NCBI GenBank assembly: GCA_948146395.1
Contig: OX411543.1
Coordinates: forward strand, 24,980,526-25,044,525
DNA: 64,000 nt
Direction of reading: 5' to 3'
From: Fragum whitleyi
Lineage: Eukaryota > Mollusca > Bivalvia > Cardiida > Cardiidae
Shown here: positions 11,824 through 23,107 of the stretch, piece after piece
Layout of the letters: every line of letters begins with the position of its first letter
Numbering within the stretch: the stretch's first letter is position 1
Position numbers and translations under genes: made by a program
The notes under the pieces: generated by a model
Database searches by the model: none
What the model saw: only the letters and a program-made list of their open reading frames with translations
What the model was told of the DNA's origin: nothing

Positions 11824-11897
11824 AAAGGGAGGTAATTAATATCGTTAAGTTCGTTCAAGATGATCGAAGTTAGAGCATTTAATTACCTCCCTTTAAT
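11824..11897. repeat. Isolated MITE-A-like central palindrome
   Basis: AAGGGAGGTAATTAATATCG at the left and TTAATTACCTCCCTTTAA at the right are inverted, around a TTCGTTCAAGATGATCGAA centre. This matches the middle of MITE-A, but no MITE-A ends are visible nearby. Confidence 0.6.
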
Positions 11898-13256
11898 ATG
11901 GCTCATTTCAATTCATAATTAATCCCAAAGCAATTCGATTTGTCAATTTTACGATTTTTTAAACAGCATGTATAATACAAGATAATTCTCGAGCGACTCT
12001 CAAAAATGCTTAAATAAGAATCGAATAAAGCGATTTGGGCCAAAATATATGTAAAATACCAATACAATTGAGCTTTTCATTAAAGAGCTTTGCATTTCTA
12101 AGTTGAAGAGGCTCTGTACCCATCTAGTATTAACTAGGAAAGCCATTTTACTATGAGGCGCCACAGTAAATATATTCCTACGGTCTCCTTCTGCAATTCC
12201 CTGATCATTTTATGATCAATTTGTGGATTAAGTGAATATTAAGAACTCCCCTTTGGAGACATTCATCTCATAGTTCAACCCTTTTATTTACCTTATTCTA
12301 CCGCTCCAAGACTGAATAAACATCCTTTACAATTTGAAGAATAATCTCTCGTGGAGAGATGTGGTAAACGTTTCTTTTCTTTATTCGCATGAACTTTTCG
12401 ATATTTTATGTCCCCGACTTGAAAAACAGTTTCACCTGCCCGAGTATGAGTGTGTGCGTGGATGCATTTGTGTGTGTGTGGGGGGGGGGGGGGGGGGGGG
12501 AAGGGGGCGGGGATGATCCATTCTTGTCCGGCGCATAACTTCTACATTAATGGATGCATTTCAAAACATAAAAACAAAAAAAACTTGCCATATAGTTGTT
12601 CCCCTTGGCGAGTACTAGTGCCATGCGAAGAGACCTTCCGGATACTCTAAAGGTCAAGGACATGGCTGAAGGTCAAATAAGTCATGGGTAAAAATCAAGT
12701 ATTTTATTATGTTTGTATCTAGTTTCAAATATTTTGGGCTGAAATAGAACTTGGCGATCTGAAACCAGTTTTTCGAATCGAATTAAGAGGTAAGAAGCGG
12801 TATATAAGCGCTGAGCTTTCAGGAATCAAAATAACGTTTGCCAACTCATTTCTCAAACGGTTTGCCAAGGTTTTGAAATGGAACGCAGGTCTGGTAACAA
12901 GTAGCCATCATACTTGTAACTTTTTATTCTGTTCATAACCCGATAGATAACAGTCATAGTTACTGATATTCTAACATATTTATTCTACCTACTTATACAA
13001 ACAAACATTCAATTCTTAAATTAAGTCCAGAAAAGCAGTAATGGAAAATGATTAAACTAGAGTCATGGTTCTAATGCCCTTGACCACGTAAATTTGCAAT
13101 GGATTCAACTACCAAAGTGAAAGGGTTACATTGTATACCCCGCAATAAGATGGCGCTGCCCGACTGCCGTGACACCTAAATGCCAGGATTTGGTGGGGGT
13201 CAGGGAAGGGGACTGTCTTATATACGTTCCGTCTTCGGAGGAAAGAAGGAAGTAAA
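11898..13256. other. Non-coding; TG then poly-G tract
   Basis: No gene seen. A short TG run leads into an uninterrupted run of 21 G at 12480-12500. Poly-G here creates glycine-rich chance ORFs that I discard. Confidence 0.6.
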
Positions 13257-14385
13257 ACAAGAGTGCCATCGTCACAAAATACACCGCCACTTTGCTGCTG
13301 TTTCACGAAAATAATTGTAGACACAACTTATTTTAACAGAACCAAATTGAAAATGACCAAGTTTCATTTAAATCAAGACAAAAAGTTGCCTTCACAAGTC
13401 TGCAATTTCAATAAGCCCCAGACACTAAGTCTAAGGGGGCATAATTCAGGGAAATAAATGAGCCATAAAATCCTTGATCCATGTACATCTACAAATTATG
13501 GTGATTACATTGACCAAGTTTCATTGAAATAAAGACAAAAAAGTAAGGAGGAGTTGTGTTCAAAAGGTTGCAATTTCAATAAGCCCTAATTACTAAGTTT
13601 TAAGAGAGCATAATTTAGGGTAAAATTAATGAACCATAAAATCCTTACTTCATGCTCATCTACCAATTTCGGTTTTAACATCCACCAAGCTTCATTTAGA
13701 TCCAGTCAGAAACTTAGGAAGAGTTGCATTCACAAGGCCGCAATTTCAATAAGCCCCAGAGACTAGATTTTAAGGAGGCATAACTGAGGCAATAAGCCCC
13801 AGAGACTAAGTTTTTAAGGGGCATAACTCAGGCAAAAATCAACGAACCATGAAATCCTTCCTTCATGCACATCTACCAAATGAGGTGATAACATTGACCA
13901 AGTTTCAAGAAGATCCAGCCAGAAACTTAGGAGGAGTTGCGTTGACAAGAAAAATGGACCCAGAGACTAAGTTTTTAAGGGGCATAACTCAGGCAAAAAT
14001 CAACGAACCATGAAATCCTTCCTTCATGCACATCTACCAATTGAGGTAATAATATTGACCAAGTTTCAAGAAGATCCAGCCAGAAACTTAGGAGGAGTTG
14101 CGTTGACAAGAAAAGTGGACCCAGAGACTAAGTTATCAAGGGGCATAACTCAGGCAAAAATCAACGAACTGTTAAATCCTTCCTTCATGCACATCTTCCA
14201 ATTGAGGTGATAACATTGACCAAGTTTCATGAAGATCCAGCCAGAAGTTAAGGAGGAGTTGCGTTGACAAGAAAAGTGGACGGACGTACGGACGAACGGA
14301 TGGACGGACGGACGGACGGACGGATGGACGGACGGACAGACGGAGAAGATGACGCCAATATACGTCCGCCTCCGGCGGCGTATAA
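13257..14385 (+). repeat. 161-bp tandem repeat element ending in GACG run and hairpin
   Basis: Diverged tandem units each contain GACCAAGTTTCA, AGAAACTTAGGAGGAGTTG, CCAGAGACTAAGTTTT, GGGGCATAACTCAGGC and AAATCCTTCCTTCATGCAC. The landmark GACCAAGTTTCA (or variant) starts at 13355, 13512, 13683, 13896, 14057 and 14218, giving spacings of 157, 171, 213, 161 and 161. The 213 includes a partial duplication of about 52 bp near 13790. The array closes with a GACG/GACA run (14278-14343) and a GTCCGCCTCCGGCGGC hairpin near 14365. The last units are most alike. I associate this layout with a repeat widespread in bivalve genomes but do not assign a name. Confidence 0.88.
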
Positions 14386-15114
14386 AAATCAAATACATGT
14401 ATTCAAAAGAAGCAAATCAAATGTGCATATGAAATCAGTGATTCATTGTGAGAACCAATAGCACGTCTTATGACCTTGTAAAGGAGAGTAAATACGAGAC
14501 CAACAAACATTGAACTGTGAGCCTGTCAAAAGTGTCTGAGCAAGAAAACAAACAGAAGCATGTGTTACATTTCACATCGGTAGTTATTTATAGCCTGTGA
14601 CAGCTCATTGACACAATCATCATTTCCGCAGTCTAACATGGGAATTTATACAAATCTTCATAATCTTAACACATCTAAACATATCTGCGAATCTATTTAA
14701 CTTAACAAATGAATATAGCCATAAAGTAAAAACTGGTCAAGATGCAATTCTAATGAAGCGCTGAAAGTCATACACCCAATTTTATTTTCCTTTATAGTGG
14801 CATTGTTCCTTAAGTGCATTTCAATAGATCATCGATACTAAAACGACAAACAAGTTTGAATTTGAAAATAATTCAACATTTTTTTTTTAAAAGTTCAGAC
14901 ACGTTTTATGCTTTGTTGTTTGTTTTGAAGCTTTGTCACTATGTTACGATTTTAATAGCTCATGTGCTATATGTGCTGTTTTTAGAAATTTGGTCCATTT
15001 ATTATTATAAATTTTCGAAAAAGCACTGTGTTCAGGATGTAAATGTGTTTCGCGAGCGCCTTGGGATGACACCTTACTTTGCACGTGCATATACTGAATA
15101 CAGTTGTTGATCTT
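14386..15114. other. Non-coding, no gene seen
   Basis: No supported ORF or repeat. A GCACGTGCATATACTGAATAC stretch near 15080 is only faintly FB-1-like. Confidence 0.45.
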
Positions 15115-15214
15115 GGTTTTTTCGGTCGTTTTGGGGCGTTTTGAACGGTTAGAGTGGGTGCTTGGAGTGTTTTTAATTGAAATGAATTCCAATTTTATGA
15201 TGTTATATACTCTA
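15115..15214 (-). mobile_element. MITE-A terminal fragment
   Basis: GGTCGTTTTGGGGCGTTTTG, GAGTGGGTGCTTGGAGTG and a final CAATTTTATGATGTTATATA follow the order of the last 100 bp of a minus-orientation MITE-A. Confidence 0.55.
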
Positions 15215-15316
15215 TTCCAAATAATATATACTATATAAGCCATCTTACACGACAAGGCAGTGCAAAAATCCCGTATACCTTAATACAAAATCAATAAAAA
15301 GGGCATTTAAAGGGTG

Positions 15317-15760
15317 TATAATTAGTTACATCGTGAAATTGACATGGAATTCACCTCTATCAAAACCATTCTCAATCGCTCACTCAGCGCTCCATTCATT
15401 CATTCCATAAACTCACTCAAACCATTCAAAACGCTCAAACCCATTGAAAAATATAGAATCAACAACGTCATTCAAAATTAATTTGGATAAGGAAAACTCG
15501 TTAATTCACTGACATGTTTCAAATTGTAAGCGTCTAATAGGTTCTTGAAGAAATAGGAAGCTATACAAAGGACTTGTATGCATATTTTATTAAAGGGAGC
15601 TAATCAATATTGCGACTTTTGTTCATCCTGAACAAAATTTGCGATATTGGATTACCTCCTATTAAATTCATTCAAAAGTCGCTCCACGCACTCAATCAAT
15701 TTCATTCCTAAATCATTCCCAAATCATTCACCTTGTCAATTTCACGATGTTATAAACATT
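15317..15760 (+). mobile_element. MITE-A, near full-length copy
   Basis: About 444 bp. Left end TATAATTAGTTACATCGTG, right end TTTCACGATGTTATAAACAT. CGCTCACTCAGCGCTCC and CATTCATTC runs are present. The central palindrome is intact: GGGAGCTAATCAATATTGCG against GCGATATTGGATTACCTCC around TTCATCCTGAAC. The terminal CAGTTA is degraded at both ends. Confidence 0.85.
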
Positions 15761-16495
15761 ATTTCAAGTAATCTAACTGACCCAAACTCGATTTTGGACA
15801 TCTTGCAAAAGTGTGTAAGAACGGATTATTCTATCTTTAAAGCGAAAGACAAAAAAAGAAGGACAAAGGAACTTTCGGGATAAAAGAAAGGGTCGCCAAT
15901 TTGTATCGTCTTTTTTCTCTTTGATATTTCCTACAGCTTTAATCAATTTTCATTGTTAAGGTTTCTTCCTTTTTGCATCATAAACCGAAGCCGTACAACT
16001 TAATCCAATGATACTGTAATAATTACCGTAAGTTTTGTTTGTTTTCCTTTATACTCAATATAAATGAATTACTTAAAATTTCAAACCTAGATACGACCTC
16101 GACTATAGCAATATCAATCTGTGCTAGAGCTTCTTTTGCTATTTTGAGCCAACAAAATCCGGACTTTAAGAAATGTTAAATTTGAAATGTCCGTGCCATA
16201 TTTCGGAAAGTATAAGCGTGGAATTAAATTGTATGTTTTCATTGAGAATTCCACTTTTTCTTTGAGATTCATTTTCAACAAGCATCCATTGTATGTATTC
16301 AAATGAACTTGGACCGAGTTCAGAATTAATCCATGATTCAACCTCGAATTGACTCAATGTATTTAATCATGAAACTCCAGGAAACATTTATGAATACTTG
16401 CATTTCAATATTTGTGCCTACTCGAAGTGGCACAGTCTGTCTTTTTTCCCTAACAGCCCTCTCATTTAAGAAAGGACCGCCTTAAATATAGAAGA
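15761..16495. other. Non-coding, no gene seen
   Basis: Two overlapping minus-strand frames (63 and 75 codons, 16114-16357) are open but show no recognisable domain, and I cannot support either. Confidence 0.4.
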
Positions 16496-16870
16496 TATAG
16501 AGGATAATCATTTGTTTCAGTGTAAGATCGATTCATATTTCATTGAGTGAACAACAAAATTTATATTTTCACGAGAGTGAAACTATAGCTTTTGTTGTTC
16601 ACGAAATGAAATATTATTCGATCTTACTCGAAAACAAACGATAATTCTATTTCTTTAATATAAAAATGAGACAAAATGTGAAATTTCTAGGATATATGTT
16701 TGTCAAGCGCGTTTTTTTACACGTGATTTCTATGCAACGTTCATTGTGACGTCACTTATTTCGCCCCGCATAGATGACGTCAGATGTGTTGAAATGCACT
16801 AAAACATGGTATAATTTTTTGATAACTTCATGGCTTTTGCAGTGAGATTATCAAGTGACAATCTACCGTA
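16496..16870 (-). repeat. R2 repeat with two CRE palindromes
   Basis: Begins ATATAGAGGATAATCATTTG, then CAGTGTAAGATCGATT. A hairpin follows (AGTGAACAACAAAA / CTTTTGTTGTTCAC). Farther in are two TGACGTCA sites (16747-16754 and 16775-16782) flanking TTATTTCGCCCCGCATAG. It matches the complete R2 copy at 27793-28179 in reverse. The distal terminal repeat is not visible. Confidence 0.78.
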
Positions 16871-16885
16871 TTATCACGATAAGAT

Positions 16886-17073
16886 ACCGAAAAGCATTAA
16901 AGAAAAAAATATTTTCAACTGATGCACACATGTTTGGCTCATACTTGACAAAAATGTATAAGACACTTTAAACATTTTTAGTTTCACATCTGTGATTTCA
17001 TTGTTTCGTATATTTGAACTCTTTTATTGTCTTATTATCATGTTTAACATTGTTTTGTTTAATGCTTTTCGGT
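16886..17073. repeat. Inverted repeat pair around ACCGAAAAGCATTAAA
   Basis: ACCGAAAAGCATTAAA (16886-16901) is mirrored exactly by TTTAATGCTTTTCGGT (17058-17073) across about 155 bp. This is probably the ends or inner arms of another small element. No other copy seen. Confidence 0.6.
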
Positions 17074-17409
17074 GGATTACCGAGAAAAAACGGTGGATTA
17101 TCATTTAATAAACTCACCGCCTAGCCAGTTAAATTGTAAAAAAATACCCTGCTCACGTTCATTTCGACCATTCTGACATCATCAAAGCGAAGCCAAATAA
17201 GTGATGATAAGTGAACTAATATCATTATGGTTATTGTTATTTTATGCCCTCTTCAATTAACTTCAGATTGAACGAAAGCCAATCAAAAAAGGATAGTGTT
17301 AATATACGTAGATATTGTACAATATAGGTTCAAAATAGCGTTGTTAATAAGTGATACACGCTCCAAATTCTACATCTAAGAGTCGCATGAAGAGATTGTT
17401 TGTTGATTC
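17074..17409. other. Non-coding, no gene seen
   Basis: No supported ORF or shared repeat. GGTGGATTACCG and GGTGGATTATC at 17071-17104 are probably tied to the preceding inverted repeat. Confidence 0.4.
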
Positions 17410-17516
17410 CATTTGAGTATGAAATTCAAAACCTTATCACACTAGAAATGTATGAATATGCAAAGCGGATTCATACATTAAAGTGAATTGGTTTTTAGTT
17501 TCATACACCCATGAAA
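17410..17516. mobile_element. GTATGAAA hairpin element, copy 1
   Basis: Left end ATTTGAGTATGAAATTC, right end TTAGTTTCATACACCCATG. The inner arms AAACCTTATCACA and TGTATGAATATGC fold on GATTCATACATT around GCAAAGC. Copies at 40533-40629 and 54551-54655 share the GCTTCGC-type loop. Confidence 0.6.
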
Positions 17517-17872
17517 AGTACTCAAATTATTTTCATTGAGAAATAAAACGATTTTTCCCAAAAATACTCGAGAAATAAATAATTATACTTGAATGTCCCA
17601 TGTCATACTAAGTACCAATAAACTATAACCCTTTTATCGTATAGATATACAAAGGATCCACTAAACTACTTGGTCTGAATTACAAGAGGTCAGGTGGCCC
17701 GTTTTCAGAGCAACAAATATTGTCCCTAGATGAAAATTAAAAATGCTCGAAATAGGAAAAATATTGAACACTTTCTTGTAGAACATTTGAGCCATTCTAT
17801 ATTTGTGACCCGCGAAACCAAAAGGGACTGTGTGGCGCTTGAAAATCTTTTATGTTTTATATCGTTTTTTTT
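17517..17872. other. Non-coding, no gene seen
   Basis: No supported ORF or repeat; borders the LTIR element. Confidence 0.4.
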
Positions 17873-18845
17873 AAGGTTCATGTAAAGTGTTTGAGGCCTA
17901 ATTTTAAAACACTTCATTTGCCAAGAAAAAGGCCAATATCCAGGTATATTTTATATCAAATTGAAGCTATTTATTAGCAAAAGCAATTAATCAACATAAG
18001 ACTGCCATAGCTATAGTAGTATAGCCAAAACATTGTGTAAAAGGGTCATTTTGTACAGAACAAGCAACTGCATGACGGTTTGATAAAATTGGCTCATATT
18101 TTAACAAATTACAGTCTAAAGTATGACCCAGGTACTACTACAAACGTTTGTATAAAACTCGAGCCCAAAACGTAGTTATGCAAGCAATTTATTTTGCCTT
18201 ATTTTATAAACATTTTTGTCATATATGGCATTCTTATTTTGTAAACGTGTAGATCTTTTTTAAGGTATGGTGTGTTATCACAACATAAATGGACATTAAT
18301 AGTTTATTTAACTGTAAGGTTGTTTAGCAATATGTCAATTTCTATTTCACTGAATGATAAATATATAGTTATCTATTATAGATAATTAAATTCAAAAACT
18401 ATAATTTGAAATAAATTGCAGAAAATATTTCACAATATGATGATGTGCTGTTGCACCATACCTAACATCTTTGAAAACAGACCAAACCGGTTTGACAAGT
18501 ATGTTGACAAAATAAATGGAAATTGATTGTTTCAAAGGAGCTTTTTGAGACCAAGTTTTATATCTAATGTTGTAGAAGTACCTAGATAGTACTTTAGACT
18601 GTACTTTGTTAAAATTTGAGCCAATTTCATCCAACCGTCATGCAGTTGCTTGTTCTGTATTAAAATGACCATTTTCCACAATGTTTTGGCCTTACCGCCA
18701 TAGCTATGGCGGTCTTATGTTGCTCAACTGCTTGTGCTCAAAAATAGCTTCATTTTGATATACAATATACCTGGACATACTGCTTTTTCTTGGCTAATGA
18801 AGCGCCCTTAAAATTGGGTCTCAAACACTTAACATGAACCTTGAC
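17873..18845. mobile_element. LTIR element: about 970 bp with arms near 270 bp
   Basis: The left arm (about 17873-18150) and right arm (about 18575-18845) are long inverted repeats. Both carry AAGGTTCATGT, CTTCATTTGCCAAGAAAAA, CATAAGACTGCCATAGCTAT, AGCCAAAACATTGTG and ACAGAACAAGCAACTGCATG in mirrored order. The interior is AT-rich with no transposase. Long arms and a non-coding middle indicate a non-autonomous element of a long-TIR DNA transposon family (inference). A second copy, disrupted by HP, is at 61569-62933. Confidence 0.85.
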
Positions 18846-19931
18846 TATCGCTTAGATCGACAAATAGGAGTGAGTGATCAAATGTCAATACTCTGTATAG
18901 ACAATATTGACCTCTGGTCACTCACTTGAAATTGTGGATCTATACGAATCATTTAGAAAATAATTAAAAATTTTATGTCCCAAGGCTCGACAGGTTCCTT
19001 TTCAAAATCTCAAGTACTTTCAAAAAAGTACTTTCAATATCGATCAGAAATCATTCTGAAATCAATCATCTTGTTAATTTCACGATGTTCTTAATTGTAT
19101 ATTCATGATGGTAAACAATTGTGCCAAATATTTTCTAAATTCTTCCGTAAATGCAGGAACTATTGCCCGGTCTTAATCGGACCGTCTGATTGACTAAAAG
19201 ACGTACAGAGGAACGGACGTACGTAGCGCACTATAAGAAATGTTATTAGGTCTAACATATCTTGCTCACCGCGACCGGGTTCGACAAAAAGGCATGAAAT
19301 GGAGGTAGAGGGAGGCTTATCAGACAATTTCTTTCTCTGATTTGATAAGCTTTCAAATAAATAAGCATCTAAATCAGGTGTAATTGAAATACAAACTAGC
19401 ATCAAAGATACCGCGCTAGACGTGGTTTATCGATGGTATGTTGACAAGCAATTAAGATAGCCATGCATCATTTACCGAATTTCTCTTGTTTAAATATAAT
19501 GGAACATCGTGGTCCAAAATGAAGAGCCATGCTCAAAACGGTTTAACTTTAATTGCAGGGGGGTTATTTGTTAAAATCGAATATAGCTTTATGAATATTT
19601 ATTGCAAATATGGTTTAAAGAGCCCGAAATTTTGAGTAGAGATTCACAACTACGTTGTATGTGTTAAATGGTTTTTAGTAGTGAGACCGAATGCATACTT
19701 TTCAATACCTTAAATTGCGATACTTTTTAAAAAGATAGAATAAATTAAAGAATATTTACACACACACACACACACACAAAGAGAAAGACTGATAACATCG
19801 TAGGGACTCCCAAAACTTAGGGAACCAATGAACCGTACGAGTCGAGTCGAAATGAGTCCTTTGGATCCCATTTTTTCTTCATGTCAGACTAAAACACTAG
19901 TTAATTATCTACCAAACTAAAACTCTAGTAG
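18846..19931. other. Non-coding; MITE-A remnant and CA microsatellite
   Basis: A MITE-A right-end remnant lies at about 19042-19099 (TTGTTAATTTCACGATG). A CA dinucleotide run of about 21 bp lies at 19758-19778. A minus-strand frame of 81 codons (19160-19405) has no recognisable domain. Confidence 0.5.
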
Positions 19932-20361
19932 CAGTTAAGAATATCGTGAAATTGACAAGTTGAATGATATTGGAATGATTTAGGAATGAAATGGAATGAA
20001 TGCGATGTGTGGGTTTTGAATAAAAGTAAAGGGAAGTAATAATTATCTTGAACAAAATTATCGATATTTATTACTTCCCTTTAAGAAAATATGCATGAAA
20101 GGTCTGTAAATAGCTTTCTATTTCTGCACGAACTAATCAGATGCTAATCGATTAAATGAATTCATCGAAAACGTTTGTTTGTTTTTTTTTCTAACGATAT
20201 ATGTTTTGAGTATTGTTGTTGATCGTTTCCTTTTGAGTGACTTTGAAGCGTTTTTGAATAGTTTTGGAGAGTGGTTACAATGAATGAATGGGACGAAGAG
20301 TGGGCGATTTAGAATGGCTTTAATCGGAAAGAAAGTCGATTTCGCAATGTTCTTAACTGTA
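19932..20361 (-). mobile_element. MITE-A, full-length copy
   Basis: About 430 bp. Left end CAGTTAAGAATATCGTGAAA, right end TTCGCAATGTTCTTAACTGT. The central palindrome keeps GGGAAGTAATAATTATC and ATTACTTCCCTTTAAG but has lost part of the GTTCATCCTGAAC centre. Confidence 0.83.
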
Positions 20362-21391
20362 ATTATCTACTTGCTCATCTGCTTTCAATGTTTTGTTTTT
20401 TTTACTTTTCAATGGTTAAATGATTCCATTTTTAACTTCCTTAGATTCAACATACGTGAAAATATGTGACCAGTCACGCGAAAATGGACCATCTAGTTAC
20501 TTCGTTAAATAAATACTTGAAAGAGATTGGTTGTAGAAAAGGCCAACCAGGTCGCATTTCAAAAATTCTTTCACATTGAATATTTTAGATTCAGAAAATT
20601 ATTAAAGGGCAAAAAGTGAAGAACCTTGTCAGCCTGTGCAATTCGTGCAGTCTGACAAGGGTCCACATTTTACGCACTTCCAAGGTGGTCACTTTTCGCG
20701 TGAAGGTCACAAACTTGAAGCGATTTTTCCCTAGTATTTCGGGGAAATACATCTCAATTTCCATTCGATTCTCGTAAAAGAAAGTTGTAACAATAAATGA
20801 ATACTTTCCATATTGATTCAATTGACAAATCAATTTATTGATTTAAACTGAATTTAAAATAATGATAACGAGTATCATCTATCTATTGCTTCGCCTTGTG
20901 ATATATGGGTACCCTTTTAACAGATTACCGAATCTTAATACATCAGAATTTTTTTATGACTCATTACAATCTTTTACTGTTTATTAAGTTCGACTATGAA
21001 TACAGACTGCCAAGTAACTACCCCTTTGAAATATTAGAATACATAACAAATTTAGATATAAGATTTTGAATACCCTCCTGACTGCCCTGTTCTTAATTTA
21101 GTTTATTACTCTTTTCTTCAAACGATTTAAACAAGGAATCCTCATAATTTGATTCTTCATGGTAAAGGATATATTAGAGGAGTCTAATTCCTGGATAAAA
21201 CGTGACTGTGGCAGTCAGACAAATTTAAACTGAAATGAACTCATGTGAACAGTTGCACTAAGAGTTAATGAGAATGGTTCACAGTGAGCTCATCCCTATA
21301 GCCATCGACTCTCTTACTGATTTTTGTGGGTGTTGTGTTGTCTCTCTTTTTTTAAACCGCGCTAACATCTTTTTCGGGATTCTCTCAAATA
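20362..21391. other. Non-coding, no gene seen
   Basis: A GTCAGCCTGTGCAATTCG / GTCTGACAAGGGTC trace at about 20627-20660 resembles the CYT interior hairpin. Nothing else supported. Confidence 0.45.
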
Positions 21392-21433
21392 CCCCCCCCC
21401 CCCCCCCCCAAAAAAAAAAAAAAAAAAAAAAAA
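21392..21433 (+). repeat. Poly-C / poly-A run
   Basis: Eighteen C directly followed by about 24 A. It marks the truncated edge of the next MITE-A copy. Its length is error-prone in any assembly. Confidence 0.9.
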
Positions 21434-21445
21434 CAAGATCTATAC

Positions 21446-21587
21446 AATCATCCTGAACAAAATTTGCAATACTGGATTACCTCCCATTTAATTAACTCAA
21501 AACTCGCTCCACACATTCATTCCTAAATTATTCCTAAAGCATCCCATTATCATTCACCTTGTCAATTTCACGGTGTTGTTAACTGTA
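21446..21587 (+). mobile_element. MITE-A, right third
   Basis: Begins within the central palindrome (ATCCTGAACAAAATTTGC), runs through GGATTACCTCCC and CTCGCTCCACACATTC, and ends CACGGTGTTGTTAACTGTA with an intact terminus. Confidence 0.8.
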
Positions 21588-22190
21588 TCTATAAATAGCC
21601 GCAGGGAGCAGGGAGCTTGACGGATTTTCGTCACACTCCATCTTAGCTATTTATAGATTTGTCCTTTAAATTGAACCGTCACAACGAAAAAAAAGAATTG
21701 TGACGAGTTCTTTTTAAAAATAGACCGTGACGGTTAGACACGAGATCGCACGACTGCTAACCTTTTTAACAAAAAAAGATATACATTGCTGACAACTAGT
21801 AGTGCAAAACAATTTGTAGTTGATTCTCATACATGACCCGTCATGCAACCTCGGTATTCAGTAATCTAAATATAATGCATTCGGAAAAAAATTAAAACGA
21901 GTCATGGTTTTGTATCTCAAAAAAATTATGCGATTTGGCACAGGGAAAAAGACTGCCTTGAAAATGCAATCTGCAAAAAAAGATGGACCATTAAGAACTA
22001 AGAACTAAGCATGTTGAACAGGACATAAAAAACGTTGCTTTTTTTGATACTATCATCTTCAAAATTCAACGTGTATCTGCCCTCATACTCACAACACTCT
22101 AATTAAGAGGTCCATTTTCGATTTATGGCCAAAAAAGGGGGCCAATTACCTCTACTCAAAGTAAATCTACCACGACGAAAATTTTCAGTC
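21588..22190. other. Non-coding; short inverted repeat
   Basis: ATCTATAAATAGC at about 21589 is mirrored by GCTATTTATAGAT at about 21645, across a GACGGATTTTCGTCA loop that is itself a small hairpin. GTGACGGTT-type motifs follow. Family unknown; no gene. Confidence 0.5.
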
Positions 22191-22336
22191 TTAGGGTATC
22201 AGACCTGTAATGGTTCCGCAACGTTTTGGAAGTAATGAACTTTAACAGTGTTAATAGAGTTTTCCTAATGGTTTCATTAGGAAACCTCGGTGAACATTGT
22301 GAAACATAATGAGTTCCGAAATATTACGGAACTACA
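22191..22336. mobile_element. FB-2 foldback copy 2
   Basis: TTAGGGTATCAGACCTGTAA, AGTAATGAACTTTAACAGTG, CCTAATGGTTTCATTAGG and GAGTTCCGAAATATTACGG follow the order of the 6721-6895 copy. The right end is more decayed. Confidence 0.82.
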
Positions 22337-22422
22337 AGTAAGTATATGAGACTTACAACGCAAAAAAAGGGCCTATCAGAAATACCTTAAAAACATGCTT
22401 TAAAGGAAATATTCAGTACAGA

Positions 22423-22825
22423 TACAATTAGATACATAGTTTAATTGAAATTCACCTTGATTAAAACTATTCTAAATCGCTTGCTCAGCGCGTCAATGCA
22501 TTCAAAACACTCACTTAAATCACTCAAAACGTTCCGAAATTTGTTAAAAAATACGAAATCGTTCAAAATGACAACTTTTTCATCAAATAGATCCATTATT
22601 GGCTGTTATGTGTTTAAAAGGAGTCTGACATATATCTGTTAAGATACACAGATAGGAAAGTACATAGATTCTTTGTAAGGTAATAAAATATACTTTCCAA
22701 TTTGGTCGAAATTAGCGATATTGTATCATCTCCCTTAAATTTCACTCAAAACTCGCTCGACACAATCATTCAATATCATTCCCAAATCATTCAAAATATC
22801 AATCACACGAAAGTTGCTAGCTGTA
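22423..22825 (+). mobile_element. MITE-A, diverged copy
   Basis: About 403 bp. TACAATTAGATACATAG start, ATTCTAAATCGCTTGCTC, then a diverged centre. The right half has CAAAACTCGCTCGACAC and a decayed terminus AAGTTGCTAGCTGTA. Confidence 0.75.
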
Positions 22826-22985
22826 TATTCTTTCTGACTAAGGATTCTTTTGTGAAAGTTATTTCTTTAAAATGCTTTTGGTAAGCGATATATTTTCGAC
22901 AGGAACAAGGATGATAACTCTCCGAATTTACCAAAATGATTCTTGTTAGCTTGATGTAGGTATCATAAACGTGTATAGTATATCT

Positions 22986-23107
22986 GCTCTGCGTTCAGAA
23001 TGTAAAACGGTGCAAACAAATTATAGCCAACTTTGTACGTGCCCTTGCATGCAAATCGGGGTTATTTGCAAACAGTTTGCACAGTTTTGGCTTCTGGAAC
23101 GCAGGGT
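22986..23107. mobile_element. FB-1 foldback copy
   Basis: GCTCTGCGTTCAGAATG and ACGGTGCAAACAAATTAT at the left; TTTGCAAACAGTTTGCACAG and GGAACGCAGGGTT at the right. The central GTACGTGCCCTTGCATG is recognisable. Confidence 0.82.

Noticed and set aside
13355..14230. CRISPR-like regularly spaced repeat
   Set aside because: Units are diverged 161-bp tandem repeats without spacers, in eukaryotic-type sequence.
15647..15883. 78-codon plus-strand ORF
   Set aside because: Starts inside a MITE-A right half and runs out of it.
16114..16357. Two overlapping minus-strand frames of ordinary amino-acid composition
   Set aside because: No domain, no splice context, and two competing frames over the same bases.
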